A stretch of 64,000 bases of DNA from CAVSRC01 sp963782045. Its GTDB lineage: Bacteria; Pseudomonadota; Alphaproteobacteria; Rhizobiales; Kaistiaceae. The position numbers and the translations under genes were made by a program. The notes below the pieces were generated by a model. The model saw only the letters and a program-made list of their open reading frames with translations, had not been told where the DNA came from and ran no database searches. Positions 27,243 to 35,892 of this stretch are shown here, piece after piece. The stretch covers positions 186,001-250,000 of the forward strand of contig CAWAIR010000037.1 in the NCBI GenBank assembly GCA_963782045.1, given 5' to 3'. How positions within the stretch are numbered: the stretch's first letter is position 1; each line of letters starts with the position of its first letter.

Positions 27243-28430
27243 TCAAGTCGTGGCCGCGTCCTCGGCCCCGGCGGCCGCCGCGCGCCGGTCGAGCACCGCC
27301 GAAAGGAGGGCCACCGCCAGCCCGACGCCCACGAAAATCGCACTGATTCCAGGGAGTTGGGCGTAGGACCAGCCGCCGTTGAGGGCGACCCCGCCGAGCC
27401 ATGCGCCGCCGGCGATGCCGACGTTGTAGGCCGTCGAGATAAGGGTCGAGACCAGGTTGGGGGCGTCGTGGGCGGCCGACAGGATGCGCGCCTGCACCGG
27501 GGCTGAGAAGGAGAAGCCGACCAGCGACCACAGCAGGAAGACGGCGCCGAAGGCGATGGCGTTGTACACGGCCGGCAGCGCCGCGAGGTAGAGCACCACC
27601 TCCAGCGCGAGGATGGCGATCATCGCCGGCATCGGCTTCCAGTCGCCCAGCCGGCCGCCGAGAAAGTTGCCGAGGATGCCGCCGACGCCGGAGACGAAGA
27701 GCAGCACCGGCACGAGGCCGGTCGAAAGACCAGTCACCTGGGTCAGGATCGGCACGATGAAGGTGAAGGGCAGGAAGAAGGCGACCATGCCGAGGGCGAT
27801 CATCAGGAACGAAGTCAGCACCGGCTGGCGGAAGACGGCGCGGATCTCGGCGGAGAGGCTCAGCGCCTGATGGCGGCTGCCTGCGGGCGCTCTGGGCACG
27901 AGCGCAGCCAGCGCGGCGGTAGCGATGACGCCGACCCCGGCGATCGCCCAGAAGGCCATGCGCCAGCCGAAGGCGTTGCCGATGGCGGTGCCGATCGGCG
28001 CGCCGACGACGTTGGCGACCGTGATGCCGGCGACGACGAACGCCACGGCGCTCGCCTGGCGCCCCGGCGACACCAGCCGGATGGCGATGATCAGCGCCAC
28101 GCCGAAGAAGACGCCGTGGCTCGCCGCGATCACCAGCCGCGCGCCCATCAGCAGCCAGTAGCTCGTCGCCAGGGCACAGAGGACGTTGCCGGCGATGAAC
28201 ACCAGCATCATGGCGAGCAGCAGCGCCCGGCGCGGCAGCCGGCCGGTGAGCAGGATGAGGACCGGTCCGCCGATCGCCACCCCCAGCGCATAGCCGGTGA
28301 TCAGCAGCCCGGCGGTCGGGATATCGACGGAGAGGTCGGCGGCCAGCGCCGGCAGCAGGCCGGCGACGACGATCTCGGTCGTGCCGATGGCGAAGGCGGC
28401 GACGAACAGGGCAAGGAGCGGCAGCGGCAT
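27243..28430 (-). CDS. MFS transporter, DHA1 family (AraJ/Bcr-like)
   Basis: A 395-residue permease with 12 predicted helices. It begins with LLALFVAAFAIGTTEIVVAGLLPALAADL, the GTxEFxxxGLLP-type start of the arabinose efflux and sugar efflux group. DIPTAGLLITGYALGVAIGGPVLILLTGRLPRR gives the motif A loop between helices 2 and 3. A second half begins with QPVLTSFLMIALGMVAFF. It likely exports a small drug or sugar in exchange for protons; the substrate is unknown. It is 54 bases downstream of nothing on its strand and upstream of amn in the same direction. Confidence 0.9.
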   Translation of the reverse strand: MPLPLLALFVAAFAIGTTEIVVAGLLPALAADLSVDIPTAGLLITGYALGVAIGGPVLILLTGRLPRRALLLAMMLVFIAGNVLCALATSYWLLMGARLVIAASHGVFFGVALIIAIRLVSPGRQASAVAFVVAGITVANVVGAPIGTAIGNAFGWRMAFWAIAGVGVIATAALAALVPRAPAGSRHQALSLSAEIRAVFRQPVLTSFLMIALGMVAFFLPFTFIVPILTQVTGLSTGLVPVLLFVSGVGGILGNFLGGRLGDWKPMPAMIAILALEVVLYLAALPAVYNAIAFGAVFLLWSLVGFSFSAPVQARILSAAHDAPNLVSTLISTAYNVGIAGGAWLGGVALNGGWSYAQLPGISAIFVGVGLAVALLSAVLDRRAAAAGAEDAATT

Positions 28431-28542
28431 GGCAATCCGCCGAAGCGGCCTTCTGGCGAAACTGAGCCGAAGGTCGCGCCCCGGCGCCGCGGACCATGGG
28501 TCAGTCGCGCGGCGCGGTCAACCGAGGCCGCTGCCCGGCCCG

Positions 28543-28971
28543 TCAGCTCTCCAGCGTCGCGTCGAGGGTGATCGCCACAGCGCCCAGCGCCCGCGACACC
28601 GGGCAGCCGAGCTTGGTGCCGGCGGCGATCTCCTGGAACTTGGCGTCGTCGATGCCGGGCACCTTGGCGCCAACGGTCAGCTCGATCAGCGCGATTGTCG
28701 GGGCGCCGTCGACCATGTCGAGATGGACGGCGGCGCTCGCCCGGATGATCTCCGGCTTGAAGCCGGCCTCGGTCAGGTCGGCCGACAGCGCCATGGCGTA
28801 GCAGCCGGCGTGGGCGGCGGCGATCAGCTCCTCCGGATTGGTGCCGCCGCCATCGGAGAAGCGCGAGGCAAAGGTGTATTCGCCGTCATAGGCGCCGCCG
28901 CCGAAGCGCATGTGCCCGCGGCCCTCGCGCAGATTGCCGTTCCAGATAGCGTCGCTCGTCCTGATCGGCAT
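28543..28971 (-). CDS. OsmC family peroxiredoxin
   Basis: A 142-residue OsmC-type protein that reduces organic hydroperoxides with a Cys pair. The first Cys is in PEELIAAAHAGCYAMALSADL near residue 57, preceded by the conserved GGTNPEELIAAAHA, and the second in GTKLGCPVSRALGAVAITL near residue 124. This spacing marks the OsmC/YhfA-like class more than Ohr. The N-terminal WNGNLREGRGHMRFGGGAYD fits OsmC. It is divergent from xthA, which suggests a shared stress context, though no operator was recognised in the 140-base gap. Confidence 0.9.
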   Translation of the reverse strand: MPIRTSDAIWNGNLREGRGHMRFGGGAYDGEYTFASRFSDGGGTNPEELIAAAHAGCYAMALSADLTEAGFKPEIIRASAAVHLDMVDGAPTIALIELTVGAKVPGIDDAKFQEIAAGTKLGCPVSRALGAVAITLDATLES

Positions 28972-29111
28972 CGTCGTTTCCTTTGGCTGATGAATTCGGT
29001 GGGAGGTCGCCGGACGGACGACCGGACAAGCGGTGGATATGGCAGTTTCAGCGCCCGCGTCCAGTCTCCTCGACTAGCACGAATCCCCTGATCCGTGCGA
29101 TCACGTCCCCC

Positions 29112-29915
29112 ATGAAGATCGCTACCTGGAACATCAACGGCATCAGGGCGCGGCTGGAGACGGCGCGCGCCTGGGTGAAAGAGGCGGCGCCGGAGATCGT
29201 CTGCCTGCAGGAGATCAAGTGCGAGGATGCCGCCTTCCCCTCCGAGATGTTCGAGGAGCTCGGCTACAACGTCGCCACCCACGGCCAGAAGGGTTTCAAC
29301 GGCGTCGCGATCCTCTCCAAGCTGCCGCTCGAGGACATCGACCGCGGCCTTGCCGGGGACGACGCCGACAGCCATTCGCGCTTCATCGAGGCGGTGGTGT
29401 CGCTCTCCGGCACGGCGCTCCGCGTGGTCTCGCTCTATCTGCCCAACGGCAACCCGGTCGACAGCGACAAGTTTCCCTACAAGCTCGCCTGGATGGAGCG
29501 GCTCGAAGCTTATGCCCGCACCCGGCTCGCGGACGAGGAAGCCTTCCTGCTCGCCGGTGATTTCAACGTCATCCCCGAGCCGATCGACGCGCGCCATCCG
29601 GAGAACTGGACGCGCGACGCGCTCTACCAGCCTCAGACCCGTGCCGCCTGGCGGCGGCTCACCAACCTCGGCCTGACCGACGCCTTCCGTGCCTGCGCTC
29701 CGGAAGCCGGCCACTACTCGTTCTGGGACTATCAGGCCGGCGCCTGGCAGAAGAACAACGGCATCCTGATCGACCACATCCTGTTGTCGCCGCAGGCGGC
29801 CGACCGGCTCAGCGCCGCATGGATCGACAAGCACACGCGCGGCTGGGACAAGCCGTCGGACCACGTGCCGGTGGTGGTCGAACTCGATTTCGAGCGCGCG
29901 CAGCCCTCGGGGTAG
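29112..29915 (+). CDS. xthA: exodeoxyribonuclease III (AP endonuclease)
   Basis: XthA (267 aa) cuts DNA 5' to abasic sites and trims 3' ends in base excision repair. The active-site motifs are intact: MKIATWNINGIRARL, EIVCLQEIKCED (metal Glu), GFNGVAILSK, SLYLPNGNP, LLAGDFNVIPEPIDARH (Asp-Asn), and WDKPSDHVPVVVELDF (Asp-His). The ATG at 29112 is the family start; upstream codons overlap the gap to the OsmC gene. Two small secreted-protein genes follow on the same strand after 30 bases. Confidence 0.96.
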   Translation: MKIATWNINGIRARLETARAWVKEAAPEIVCLQEIKCEDAAFPSEMFEELGYNVATHGQKGFNGVAILSKLPLEDIDRGLAGDDADSHSRFIEAVVSLSGTALRVVSLYLPNGNPVDSDKFPYKLAWMERLEAYARTRLADEEAFLLAGDFNVIPEPIDARHPENWTRDALYQPQTRAAWRRLTNLGLTDAFRACAPEAGHYSFWDYQAGAWQKNNGILIDHILLSPQAADRLSAAWIDKHTRGWDKPSDHVPVVVELDFERAQPSG

Positions 29916-29945
29916 CCGTCCGCCCAGGTTGTGTTACCCTTCCCC

Positions 29946-30254
29946 ATGCTCAAGCGGCTCGTCATCGCAACTGCCGCGTTCGCGGCGTCCGTTCTGCCGG
30001 CACTCGCCGGCGAGAACGGCATCGAGTGCCGCTGCCTCTATCAGGGCAAGTATTTCGACCAGGGCGATACGGTGTGCATCCGTGTCGACGGCCGTTCGCG
30101 CATGGTGCGCTGCGACATGATGCTGAACAACAGTTCCTGGACGTTCCTGCCATCCAAGAACGGCTGCCCGACGGCGCTGATGAGCCCGCTGCCGCCGTAC
30201 CGGGCGACCAGCGATTCGGCATCCGCCGGTGCCCGTTCAATCTCGCTCTTGTGA
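29946..30254 (+). CDS. small secreted cysteine-rich protein, paralogue of the next gene
   Basis: A 102-residue exported protein. The signal peptide is LKRLVIATAAFAASVLPALAGE with an A-x-A cleavage site near residue 21. The mature part has five cysteines: ENGIECRCLYQGKYFDQGD, TVCIRVDG, RMVRCDMM and KNGCPTALM. The pattern C-x10-12-G-D-x2-C-x10-R-C-D-x10-W-x5-N-x-C-P is repeated in the neighbour. A start 15 bases earlier is possible. The function is not recognised; oxidised Cys in the periplasm suggests a small disulfide-held fold. Confidence 0.72.
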   Translation: MLKRLVIATAAFAASVLPALAGENGIECRCLYQGKYFDQGDTVCIRVDGRSRMVRCDMMLNNSSWTFLPSKNGCPTALMSPLPPYRATSDSASAGARSISLL

Positions 30255-30300
30255 TCGGCTGCCGGATACCGGCAGCCCGCGCGCCACGCTAAGCTGACTC

Positions 30301-30735
30301 ATGGCAAGACGGTGGATGCTCGCGGCCGGTATCCTCACGGCGCTGTCGGTGAACCCGGCGGCGGCCCAGGACGCGCCCGCTGCCACGCCGCTTCCCGCTA
30401 CGCCTCTGCCGCCATCGGCCTCTCCCGCCGGCCCGGTCACCTGCTCCAGCGCCGGCAACACCTATCAGGCCGGCGACTACGCCTGCATCCCCGCCTGTCA
30501 CGGCCAGCGGCGCCTGGCACGCTGCGACGCCGCCGGCCAGGCCGGCGCGTGGACCTACGTGTCGAATTCCTGCCCGAGCGCCATGATCAACGCGCCGTGG
30601 CCGAGCGACTGGAGCGCGCTGCCCACCGTCACCGACATGACGCCGCTGCCGGTCCCGGTGCGCATGAGCGCCATCGATGCGAGGATCGCGCCGCTCATCG
30701 GCTCGCATTATCCGCAGTCGGTGCTGACCCGCTGA
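30301..30735 (+). CDS. small secreted cysteine-rich protein, paralogue of the previous gene
   Basis: A 144-residue exported protein with signal peptide MARRWMLAAGILTALSVNPAAAQ, a Pro/Ala linker to about residue 45, and a domain with the same Cys pattern as the upstream gene (PVTCSSAGNTYQAGDYACIP, RRLARCDAAGQ, AWTYVSNSCPSAMI). An extra Cys occurs at CIPACHG. The C-terminal 40 residues have no counterpart in the neighbour. The two genes are 46 bases apart and look like a tandem duplication that has diverged. No known domain was recognised. Confidence 0.75.
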   Translation: MARRWMLAAGILTALSVNPAAAQDAPAATPLPATPLPPSASPAGPVTCSSAGNTYQAGDYACIPACHGQRRLARCDAAGQAGAWTYVSNSCPSAMINAPWPSDWSALPTVTDMTPLPVPVRMSAIDARIAPLIGSHYPQSVLTR

Positions 30736-30749
30736 AAAGCGGGGAGACA

Positions 30750-31703
30750 TCAGCCGGAGGGTTTGTTGCTGGCGAGCTTGGCCTGGTTCTTGGCCAGCCA
30801 GTCGTCGGCAAGCTTCTTGGCCTGCTGCCACTGGTCGGCCGTCGCCGCCGACAGCGCTTCCTCGTGCATCGCCACGATCCAGTCCTGGTCGGGCCCGGAG
30901 CGGCTGAGCGCGATGGTCAGGTACATCAGCCCCTGCACCGGCTCGCGGATGGTGCCATCGCCGACGAACAGGATGTGGCCGTAGAGCGCCTGGCCTTCGA
31001 CGCTGCCATAGTTGGCGGCAAGCCGCGCCCATTGCGCCGCCTGGCGCAAGTTGCCGGGCTTGTCGGCGTGATCGAGATGGTCGTGGGTGATCTGGAGGGC
31101 GATCTCGACCAGAAGGTCCTTGGCCGCCGGATTGCCCTTGTCGGCGGCGAGGTTCGCCCATTTCGCCGCCTGGATGAGATCGCGGTCGCCGCCCTCGCCG
31201 TTGTAGAACATGGTGGCGAGGTTGAGCTGGGCATCGGCGTCGCCGAAATAGGCGGCGCGCCAGAAATATTCGCGGGCGCGGCCGGGGTCCGCCTTGACGT
31301 CGGAATTGGGTATGCCCTTGCGGAAGAAGGAGCCGAGCTTGGCCCAGGCGCTGGTGACAAAGGGCGTAGGCTGGTCGCGCCGGCTGTTGCTGTCGTCGCC
31401 GGCGTGCGCGGCGACGTCGCTGAACAGCTTGAAGGCGGTGTAGTCGTTCTTCGCCACCCCGTCGCCCTGGGCATACATGTTGCCAAGCTTCCACTGGGCG
31501 CCGGCGCTGCCGTTCTTGGCAGCGAAGGACAGCGCCTCGACGGCGGTGGTCTTGTCGCCGCTGCGATACGACGTGATGCCGTAGCGCAGCGCCTCCGCCG
31601 GCGGCGTATTCGCGTTGAGGTTCTTGATGTCGAAGGCAACGGCATGAGCGGTCATGCCGAGGACGATCACCAATGCTCCGTTGAACGCGTTACAAGTCCG
31701 CAT
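30750..31703 (-). CDS. periplasmic Sel1-repeat protein, ExoR-like
   Basis: A 317-residue exported protein: signal peptide with AHAVA-FD cleavage near residue 24, then Sel1 repeats (GAQWKLGNMYAQGDGVAKND, ADAQLNLATMFYNGEGG, WARLAANYGSVEGQALYGHI). The order and the AFD start resemble rhizobial ExoR, the periplasmic inhibitor of the ExoS-ChvI two-component system that controls exopolysaccharide and motility. The resemblance is by eye, so the exoR name is withheld. The start overlaps the ilvD stop by 14 bases (TATGCGGAC), which suggests translational coupling; ATG 31655 would drop the signal. Confidence 0.78.
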   Translation of the reverse strand: MRTCNAFNGALVIVLGMTAHAVAFDIKNLNANTPPAEALRYGITSYRSGDKTTAVEALSFAAKNGSAGAQWKLGNMYAQGDGVAKNDYTAFKLFSDVAAHAGDDSNSRRDQPTPFVTSAWAKLGSFFRKGIPNSDVKADPGRAREYFWRAAYFGDADAQLNLATMFYNGEGGDRDLIQAAKWANLAADKGNPAAKDLLVEIALQITHDHLDHADKPGNLRQAAQWARLAANYGSVEGQALYGHILFVGDGTIREPVQGLMYLTIALSRSGPDQDWIVAMHEEALSAATADQWQQAKKLADDWLAKNQAKLASNKPSG

Positions 31704-33414
31704 AGCTCTTGACTTCCGCCGCGCCCCCCGGATGGGTCACGGCGCCCTTGCGGGCCGGGCCCACGCCTTGCGCATATTTCCATATTGCCCCGGTGGTATA
31801 GGCGTTGGCGCGCGGCTTCCAGGCCTTGCGCCGCTCGGCCAGCGTGGCGTCGTCGAGGCGGACCGAGATGGTGCCGGCGACCGCGTCGATATCGATGATG
31901 TCGCCGTCCTGGAGGAGGCCGATCGGCCCGCCTTCCGCCGCTTCCGGACCGACATGGCCGATGCAGAAGCCGCGGGTGCCGCCAGAGAAGCGTCCGTCGG
32001 TGATCAGCGCCACCTTGTCGCCGGCGCCCTGGCCGTAGAGCGCGGCCGTCGTCGACAGCATCTCCGGCATGCCGGGGCCGCCCTTCGGCCCGACGTAGCG
32101 GATGACCAGCACATCGCCGTCCTTGTAGGTGCGGTTGCTCACCGCCTCGAAGCATTCCTGCTCGGTGTCGAAGCAGCGCGCCGGGCCGGAGAACTTGAGG
32201 TTCTTCATGCCGGCGACCTTCACGATCGCCCCGTCGGGGGCCAGGTTGCCCTTGAGCCCGACGACGCCGCCGGTCGGCGAGAACGGCTTGTCGGCCGGGA
32301 CGATGACGTCCTGGTCCGGATTCCACTTCACGTTCTTGAGGTTCTCGGCGACGGTGCGCCCGGTGACCGTCATGCAATCGCCGTGGAGATAGCCGTTGTC
32401 GAGCAGCGTCTTCATCAGCATCGGCGTGCCGCCGGCCTCGAACAGGTCCTTGGCGACGTATTTGCCGCCCGGCTTGAGCGTGGCGATGTAGGGCGTCTTC
32501 TTGAAGATCTCGGCGACGTCGAACAGGTCGAACTCGATGCCGCACTCATGCGCGATCGCCGGCAGGTGGAGGGCGGCGTTGGTCGAACCGCCGGAGGCGG
32601 CGACCGTGGTCGCGGCATTCTCCAGTGCCTTCCGGGTAACGATGTCGCGCGGGCGGATGTTGCGGGCGACGAGCTCCATCACCTTCTCGCCGGCGGCCAT
32701 GCAGAAACGGTCGCGGATCTCGTAGGGCGCCGGGGCGCCGGCCGAATAAGGCAGCGCCAGGCCGATCGCCTCGGAGATCATGGCCATGGTGTTGGCGGTG
32801 AACTGGCCGCCGCAGGCACCGGCCGAAGGACAGGCGACCTGCTCGAGCTCGTAGAGGTCCTCGTCGCTCATCTTGCCGACCGAGTGCAGGCCGACCGCCT
32901 CGAACACGTCGACGACGGTGACGTCGCGGCCCTTGAAGGTGCCGGGCAGGATCGAGCCGCCGTAGATGAAGATGGAGGGCACGTTCAGGCGGCACATCGC
33001 CATCATCATGCCGGGCAGCGACTTGTCGCATCCGGCCATGCCGACCAGCGCGTCGTAGCCGTGGCCGCGCATGGTCAGCTCGACGGAGTCGGCGATGACC
33101 TCGCGCGAGGGCAGCGACGATTTCATGCCCTCATGGCCCATGGCGATGCCGTCGGTGACGGTGATGGTGCAGAACTCGCGCGGCGTGCCACTGGCAGCCG
33201 CCACGCCGTGCTTCACCGCCTGCGCCTGGCGCATCAGCGAGATGTTGCACGGCGCCGCCTCGTTCCAGCAGGTGGCGACGCCGACGAAGGGCGCGTGGAT
33301 CTGCTCAGCCGACAGACCCATGGCGTAGTAGTAGGAGCGGTGCGGCGCGTGCTCCGGCCCCTCCGTCACGTGGCGGCTGGGCAGTTTCTTCTTGTCAAAC
33401 ACACGCGCTTCCAT
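31690..33414 (-). CDS. ilvD: dihydroxy-acid dehydratase
   Basis: IlvD (574 aa) makes 2-oxo acids in branched-chain amino acid synthesis and carries a [2Fe-2S] cluster. The cluster cysteines lie in GVATCWNEAAPCN, GMAGCDKSLPGMM and CPSAGACGGQFTANTM. The Mg-binding and catalytic residues are in GVVGLKGNLAPDGAIVKVAG and LITDGRFSGGTRGFCIGHV, whose Ser is the base. The ATG at 33412-33414 gives MEARVFDKKKLPSRHVTEG, the short N-terminus of alphaproteobacterial IlvD. It needs SUF-made clusters from the locus at 53-60 kb. Confidence 0.96.
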   Translation of the reverse strand: MEARVFDKKKLPSRHVTEGPEHAPHRSYYYAMGLSAEQIHAPFVGVATCWNEAAPCNISLMRQAQAVKHGVAAASGTPREFCTITVTDGIAMGHEGMKSSLPSREVIADSVELTMRGHGYDALVGMAGCDKSLPGMMMAMCRLNVPSIFIYGGSILPGTFKGRDVTVVDVFEAVGLHSVGKMSDEDLYELEQVACPSAGACGGQFTANTMAMISEAIGLALPYSAGAPAPYEIRDRFCMAAGEKVMELVARNIRPRDIVTRKALENAATTVAASGGSTNAALHLPAIAHECGIEFDLFDVAEIFKKTPYIATLKPGGKYVAKDLFEAGGTPMLMKTLLDNGYLHGDCMTVTGRTVAENLKNVKWNPDQDVIVPADKPFSPTGGVVGLKGNLAPDGAIVKVAGMKNLKFSGPARCFDTEQECFEAVSNRTYKDGDVLVIRYVGPKGGPGMPEMLSTTAALYGQGAGDKVALITDGRFSGGTRGFCIGHVGPEAAEGGPIGLLQDGDIIDIDAVAGTISVRLDDATLAERRKAWKPRANAYTTGAIWKYAQGVGPARKGAVTHPGGAAEVKSYADL

Positions 33415-33648
33415 GCTTTCCTCACCAGGTCGGTTCGCCCCTGCCGGGCATCGGTTTCGGTTCCAGCCCGCGGCGACGACCGGGCGCCCCGCATTGCCAT
33501 GCAGGCAGGGCATTCGTTCGTCGCAGGTTGCTTGCCCCCCTGGCAGGCGACCTGATCAGCCGCAGACTTCGTGTCAGTTTATGGCTGAAAGGCGGCGGAT
33601 CGCCTTCATTTACCGTGAGGAGGTTAACTTCTCCTCCCACTGTGGCGC

Positions 33649-33689
33649 GAACGCAACAAAAGCGCCAACGGGGCGCTTTTGTTGCGTTC
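33649..33689. terminator. bidirectional rho-independent terminator
   Basis: GAACGCAACAAAAGCGCC (33649-33666) and GGCGCTTTTGTTGCGTTC (33672-33689) are an exact 18-bp inverted repeat around a 5-base loop. The core GCGCC/GGCGC stem is flanked by AAAA and TTTT, so either strand has a GC stem followed by U-rich RNA. It ends the GST gene (stop at 33722) on the minus strand. On the plus strand it would stop antisense reading. The 307-base gap to ilvD also holds that gene's promoter and a short GAGGAG/CTCCTC inverted repeat (33617-33636). Confidence 0.8.
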
Positions 33690-33721
33690 TTCTGGCGAAA
33701 GCGGGCCGACCGCCCGCGGCC

Positions 33722-34417
33722 TCAGCGCTGGCCGTAGAGCACCTTGCGCTGCTCTTCCTCGCTGGCCGGCTTGTCGTCCGGCGGCGGCTTCAACGCCATG
33801 CCCTTGTCGACACCAGGACGGGCGGCCATGCGGCCGATCCATGCCTTGACGTTGGGGAACTCGGCGACGTCGACGCCACGTGACTCGGGGCTGCGCGTCC
33901 AGCCGTAGAGCGACATGTCGGCGACCGAGTAGTCGCCGGCCACCCAGTCGCGGCCTTCGAGCTGGCCGTTGAACACCCGGTAGAGCCGGTAGGCCTCGTC
34001 GCCGAAGCGCTTCAGCGCATAGGTGTTGTCCGGGTCCATGCGCTTGAAGTGGTTGTAGTTGCCGAAGACCGGGCCGACATTTGCGTTCTGCCAGAACAGC
34101 CACTCGTTGATCGCCACGCGCTCGCGTGCGTTCTTGCCGTAGAAGCGGTCGAACTTCTGCCCGAGATAGATGAGGATGGCGCCTGACTCGAAGACCGAGA
34201 TCGGGGCGCCGTCCGGCCCCTCGGGGTCGACGATCGCCGGCATGCGGTTATTGGGGGAGATCTTCAGGAACTCGGGCTTGAACTGGTCGCCCTTGCCGAT
34301 GTTGACGAAGCGGGTCGTGTAGGGGACGCCGAGCTCCTCCAGCATGATGGCGATCTTGTAGCCGTTAGGGGTGTTCCAGAAATACAGGTCGATCGGCTTT
34401 TGCTGGCGCGCGGGCAT
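33722..34417 (-). CDS. glutathione S-transferase, nu-class/YghU-like
   Basis: A 231-residue GST whose thioredoxin-fold half begins IDLYFWNTPNGYKIAIMLEELGVPY, with the T-P-N-G-x-K/R motif of the Ure2/YfcG (nu-class) glutathione-disulfide reductases; the Thr and Asn replace the usual Tyr/Ser/Cys. ISPNNRMPAIVDPEGPDGAP and SVFESGAILIYLGQKF bind glutathione. The helical half ends with VAGDYSVADMSLYGWTR. It probably acts as a disulfide-bond oxidoreductase in the cytoplasm. It is upstream of the terminator at 33649. Confidence 0.9.
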   Translation of the reverse strand: MPARQQKPIDLYFWNTPNGYKIAIMLEELGVPYTTRFVNIGKGDQFKPEFLKISPNNRMPAIVDPEGPDGAPISVFESGAILIYLGQKFDRFYGKNARERVAINEWLFWQNANVGPVFGNYNHFKRMDPDNTYALKRFGDEAYRLYRVFNGQLEGRDWVAGDYSVADMSLYGWTRSPESRGVDVAEFPNVKAWIGRMAARPGVDKGMALKPPPDDKPASEEEQRKVLYGQR

Positions 34418-34575
34418 GGCAAATCTCTCGGATCGTTTGGGAGGCGACGAAGTCGTCGGGAAGGGAGCCAGTTAAATGGCGCCCCCGGGGGGATATCGCA
34501 AGGGCACGATTTTGCAGAGATATTCCCTGTTGCGCAACGCCGCGGCGCTTTCCTGCCCGGATCAGGGAAATTCCG

Positions 34576-35229
34576 TCATGGCGCCGCCGCCAGGGCCTCC
34601 AGGCGCTGCTGCTTCTCCACCCGCAGCCGCTCCGACAGGGGCGCGGCGAGGAAGCGGCGCAGGAGCTCCGCGGACCGCTGTTTGTCGAAGTGATCGCGGA
34701 ACAGCTCGACCACCAACACCCGGTCGCCGGCATAGGGCGTGTGCTCGACGATGTCGCCCATCTGCACCACGCCCTCGCTGACCACGCGGCAATAGAGGCC
34801 GGGACGCTCGGCTTCGCGGAAGATCTTGATGAACTGCGGGTGCTCCATGCGCCGGGCGAGCGTGTCGCACGGCGCCCGCGGGGCGGTCACCTCGAGCACC
34901 ACCGTTTCGCCGATGGCCAGCCGGTCGCCGACGGCATAGTCGGTGCTCGCCAGCCCGTCGACGGTCAGGTTGTCGCCGAAGGTGCCGGGTTCCAGCGGCT
35001 TGCCCATGCGGAAGGCCCACCAGTCGTAGTCCTCGCTGCCATAGACGTAGACCGCCTGGTCGGGGCCGCCGTGGACCCTGCCGTCGGCCACCGTGTCGCC
35101 ATCGAGGCCGAGCCGCGCGATGCGCACGGGGCGCGCGAAGACCGGACGCTTGAAGATGCCGGTCGGCATCGGCGTCCCCTTCATGTCGAGCATACGTTCC
35201 CGACCCACGTTCACACTCGCCAGACGCAT
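34576..35229 (-). CDS. MOSC domain protein (YiiM-like)
   Basis: A 217-residue MOSC protein. MOSC domains bind molybdenum cofactor or detoxify hydroxylated purines. The family features in order are ARPVRIARLGLDGDTVADGRVHGGPDQAVYVY near residue 33, EPGTFGDNLTVDGL near 80, VVLEVTAPRAPCDTLARRM with the conserved Cys near 113, and GLYCRVVSEG near 141. YiiM in E. coli helps reduce N-hydroxylated bases. The ATG at 35227-35229 is the family start. A 34-base gap separates it from the thioredoxin-like gene upstream. Confidence 0.9.
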   Translation of the reverse strand: MRLASVNVGRERMLDMKGTPMPTGIFKRPVFARPVRIARLGLDGDTVADGRVHGGPDQAVYVYGSEDYDWWAFRMGKPLEPGTFGDNLTVDGLASTDYAVGDRLAIGETVVLEVTAPRAPCDTLARRMEHPQFIKIFREAERPGLYCRVVSEGVVQMGDIVEHTPYAGDRVLVVELFRDHFDKQRSAELLRRFLAAPLSERLRVEKQQRLEALAAAP

Positions 35230-35263
35230 GTCCCCTGCCCCCGTCGCGGCGCAACCCCGGCGC

Positions 35264-35812
35264 CTATTTCCACTTGATCGAGCAGCCGACCGACGGAATC
35301 TGATCCGCCGGTCCCCTGCCCGTCGCTGCAATCGCCCGCATGGCCTCGACCAGTTCGCGCTTCGCGTTCGGCGGCGGCTGGTCGGTGCGGCCCTGGTCGA
35401 GCCGGCCGTGATACTCGATCGTGCCGGCCTTGCTGATGCCATAGAACTCCGGCGTGCAGGCCGCGTCATAGGCGCGCGCGGTTTCCTGCGTCTCGTCGAA
35501 CAGATAGGGGAACGGGAAGCCGTGCTTGTCGGCGAACAGTTTCATGTTGGCCGGCGAATCCTGCGGATGGCTGACGATGTCGTTGGCGTTGATGGCGACG
35601 AAGCCGACGCCCTCTGCGGCCAGCGTCCTGGCGTCGGCGACCATGCGCGCCGCGACCGCCTTGACGTAGGGACAATGGTTGCAGATGAAGGCCACCACCG
35701 TCCCGTTCGCTCCAGCGACGTCGGCGAGGCTGTAGGTCTTGCCGTCGGTGGCTGCCAGCGAAAACGGCGGCGCCGCGATGCCGAGTGCCGGCGTGGTTGC
35801 AAGTGTCGCCAT
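35264..35812 (-). CDS. thioredoxin family protein, AhpC/TSA type
   Basis: A 182-residue peroxiredoxin-like protein with the thioredoxin fold. PPFSLAATDGKTYSLADVAG leads to the active-site strand TVVAFICNHCPYVKAV, whose CxxC (CNHC) replaces the usual CPYC or CxxS. INANDIVSHPQDSPANMKLFA and YDAACTPEFYGISKAGTIEYHGRLDQ follow, with the cis-Pro. This matches the widespread family annotated as thioredoxin-like or redoxin with a CNHCP motif. It lacks a signal peptide and may act in the cytoplasm; the substrate is unknown. Confidence 0.88.
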   Translation of the reverse strand: MATLATTPALGIAAPPFSLAATDGKTYSLADVAGANGTVVAFICNHCPYVKAVAARMVADARTLAAEGVGFVAINANDIVSHPQDSPANMKLFADKHGFPFPYLFDETQETARAYDAACTPEFYGISKAGTIEYHGRLDQGRTDQPPPNAKRELVEAMRAIAATGRGPADQIPSVGCSIKWK

Positions 35813-35892
35813 GGTGCTCTCGCTGTTGCGTCTCACGGGGGCCAGTAGATGACGGCAGGGGGCGTCCGTTCAAGCCCCGACAGTCTGCGGCG

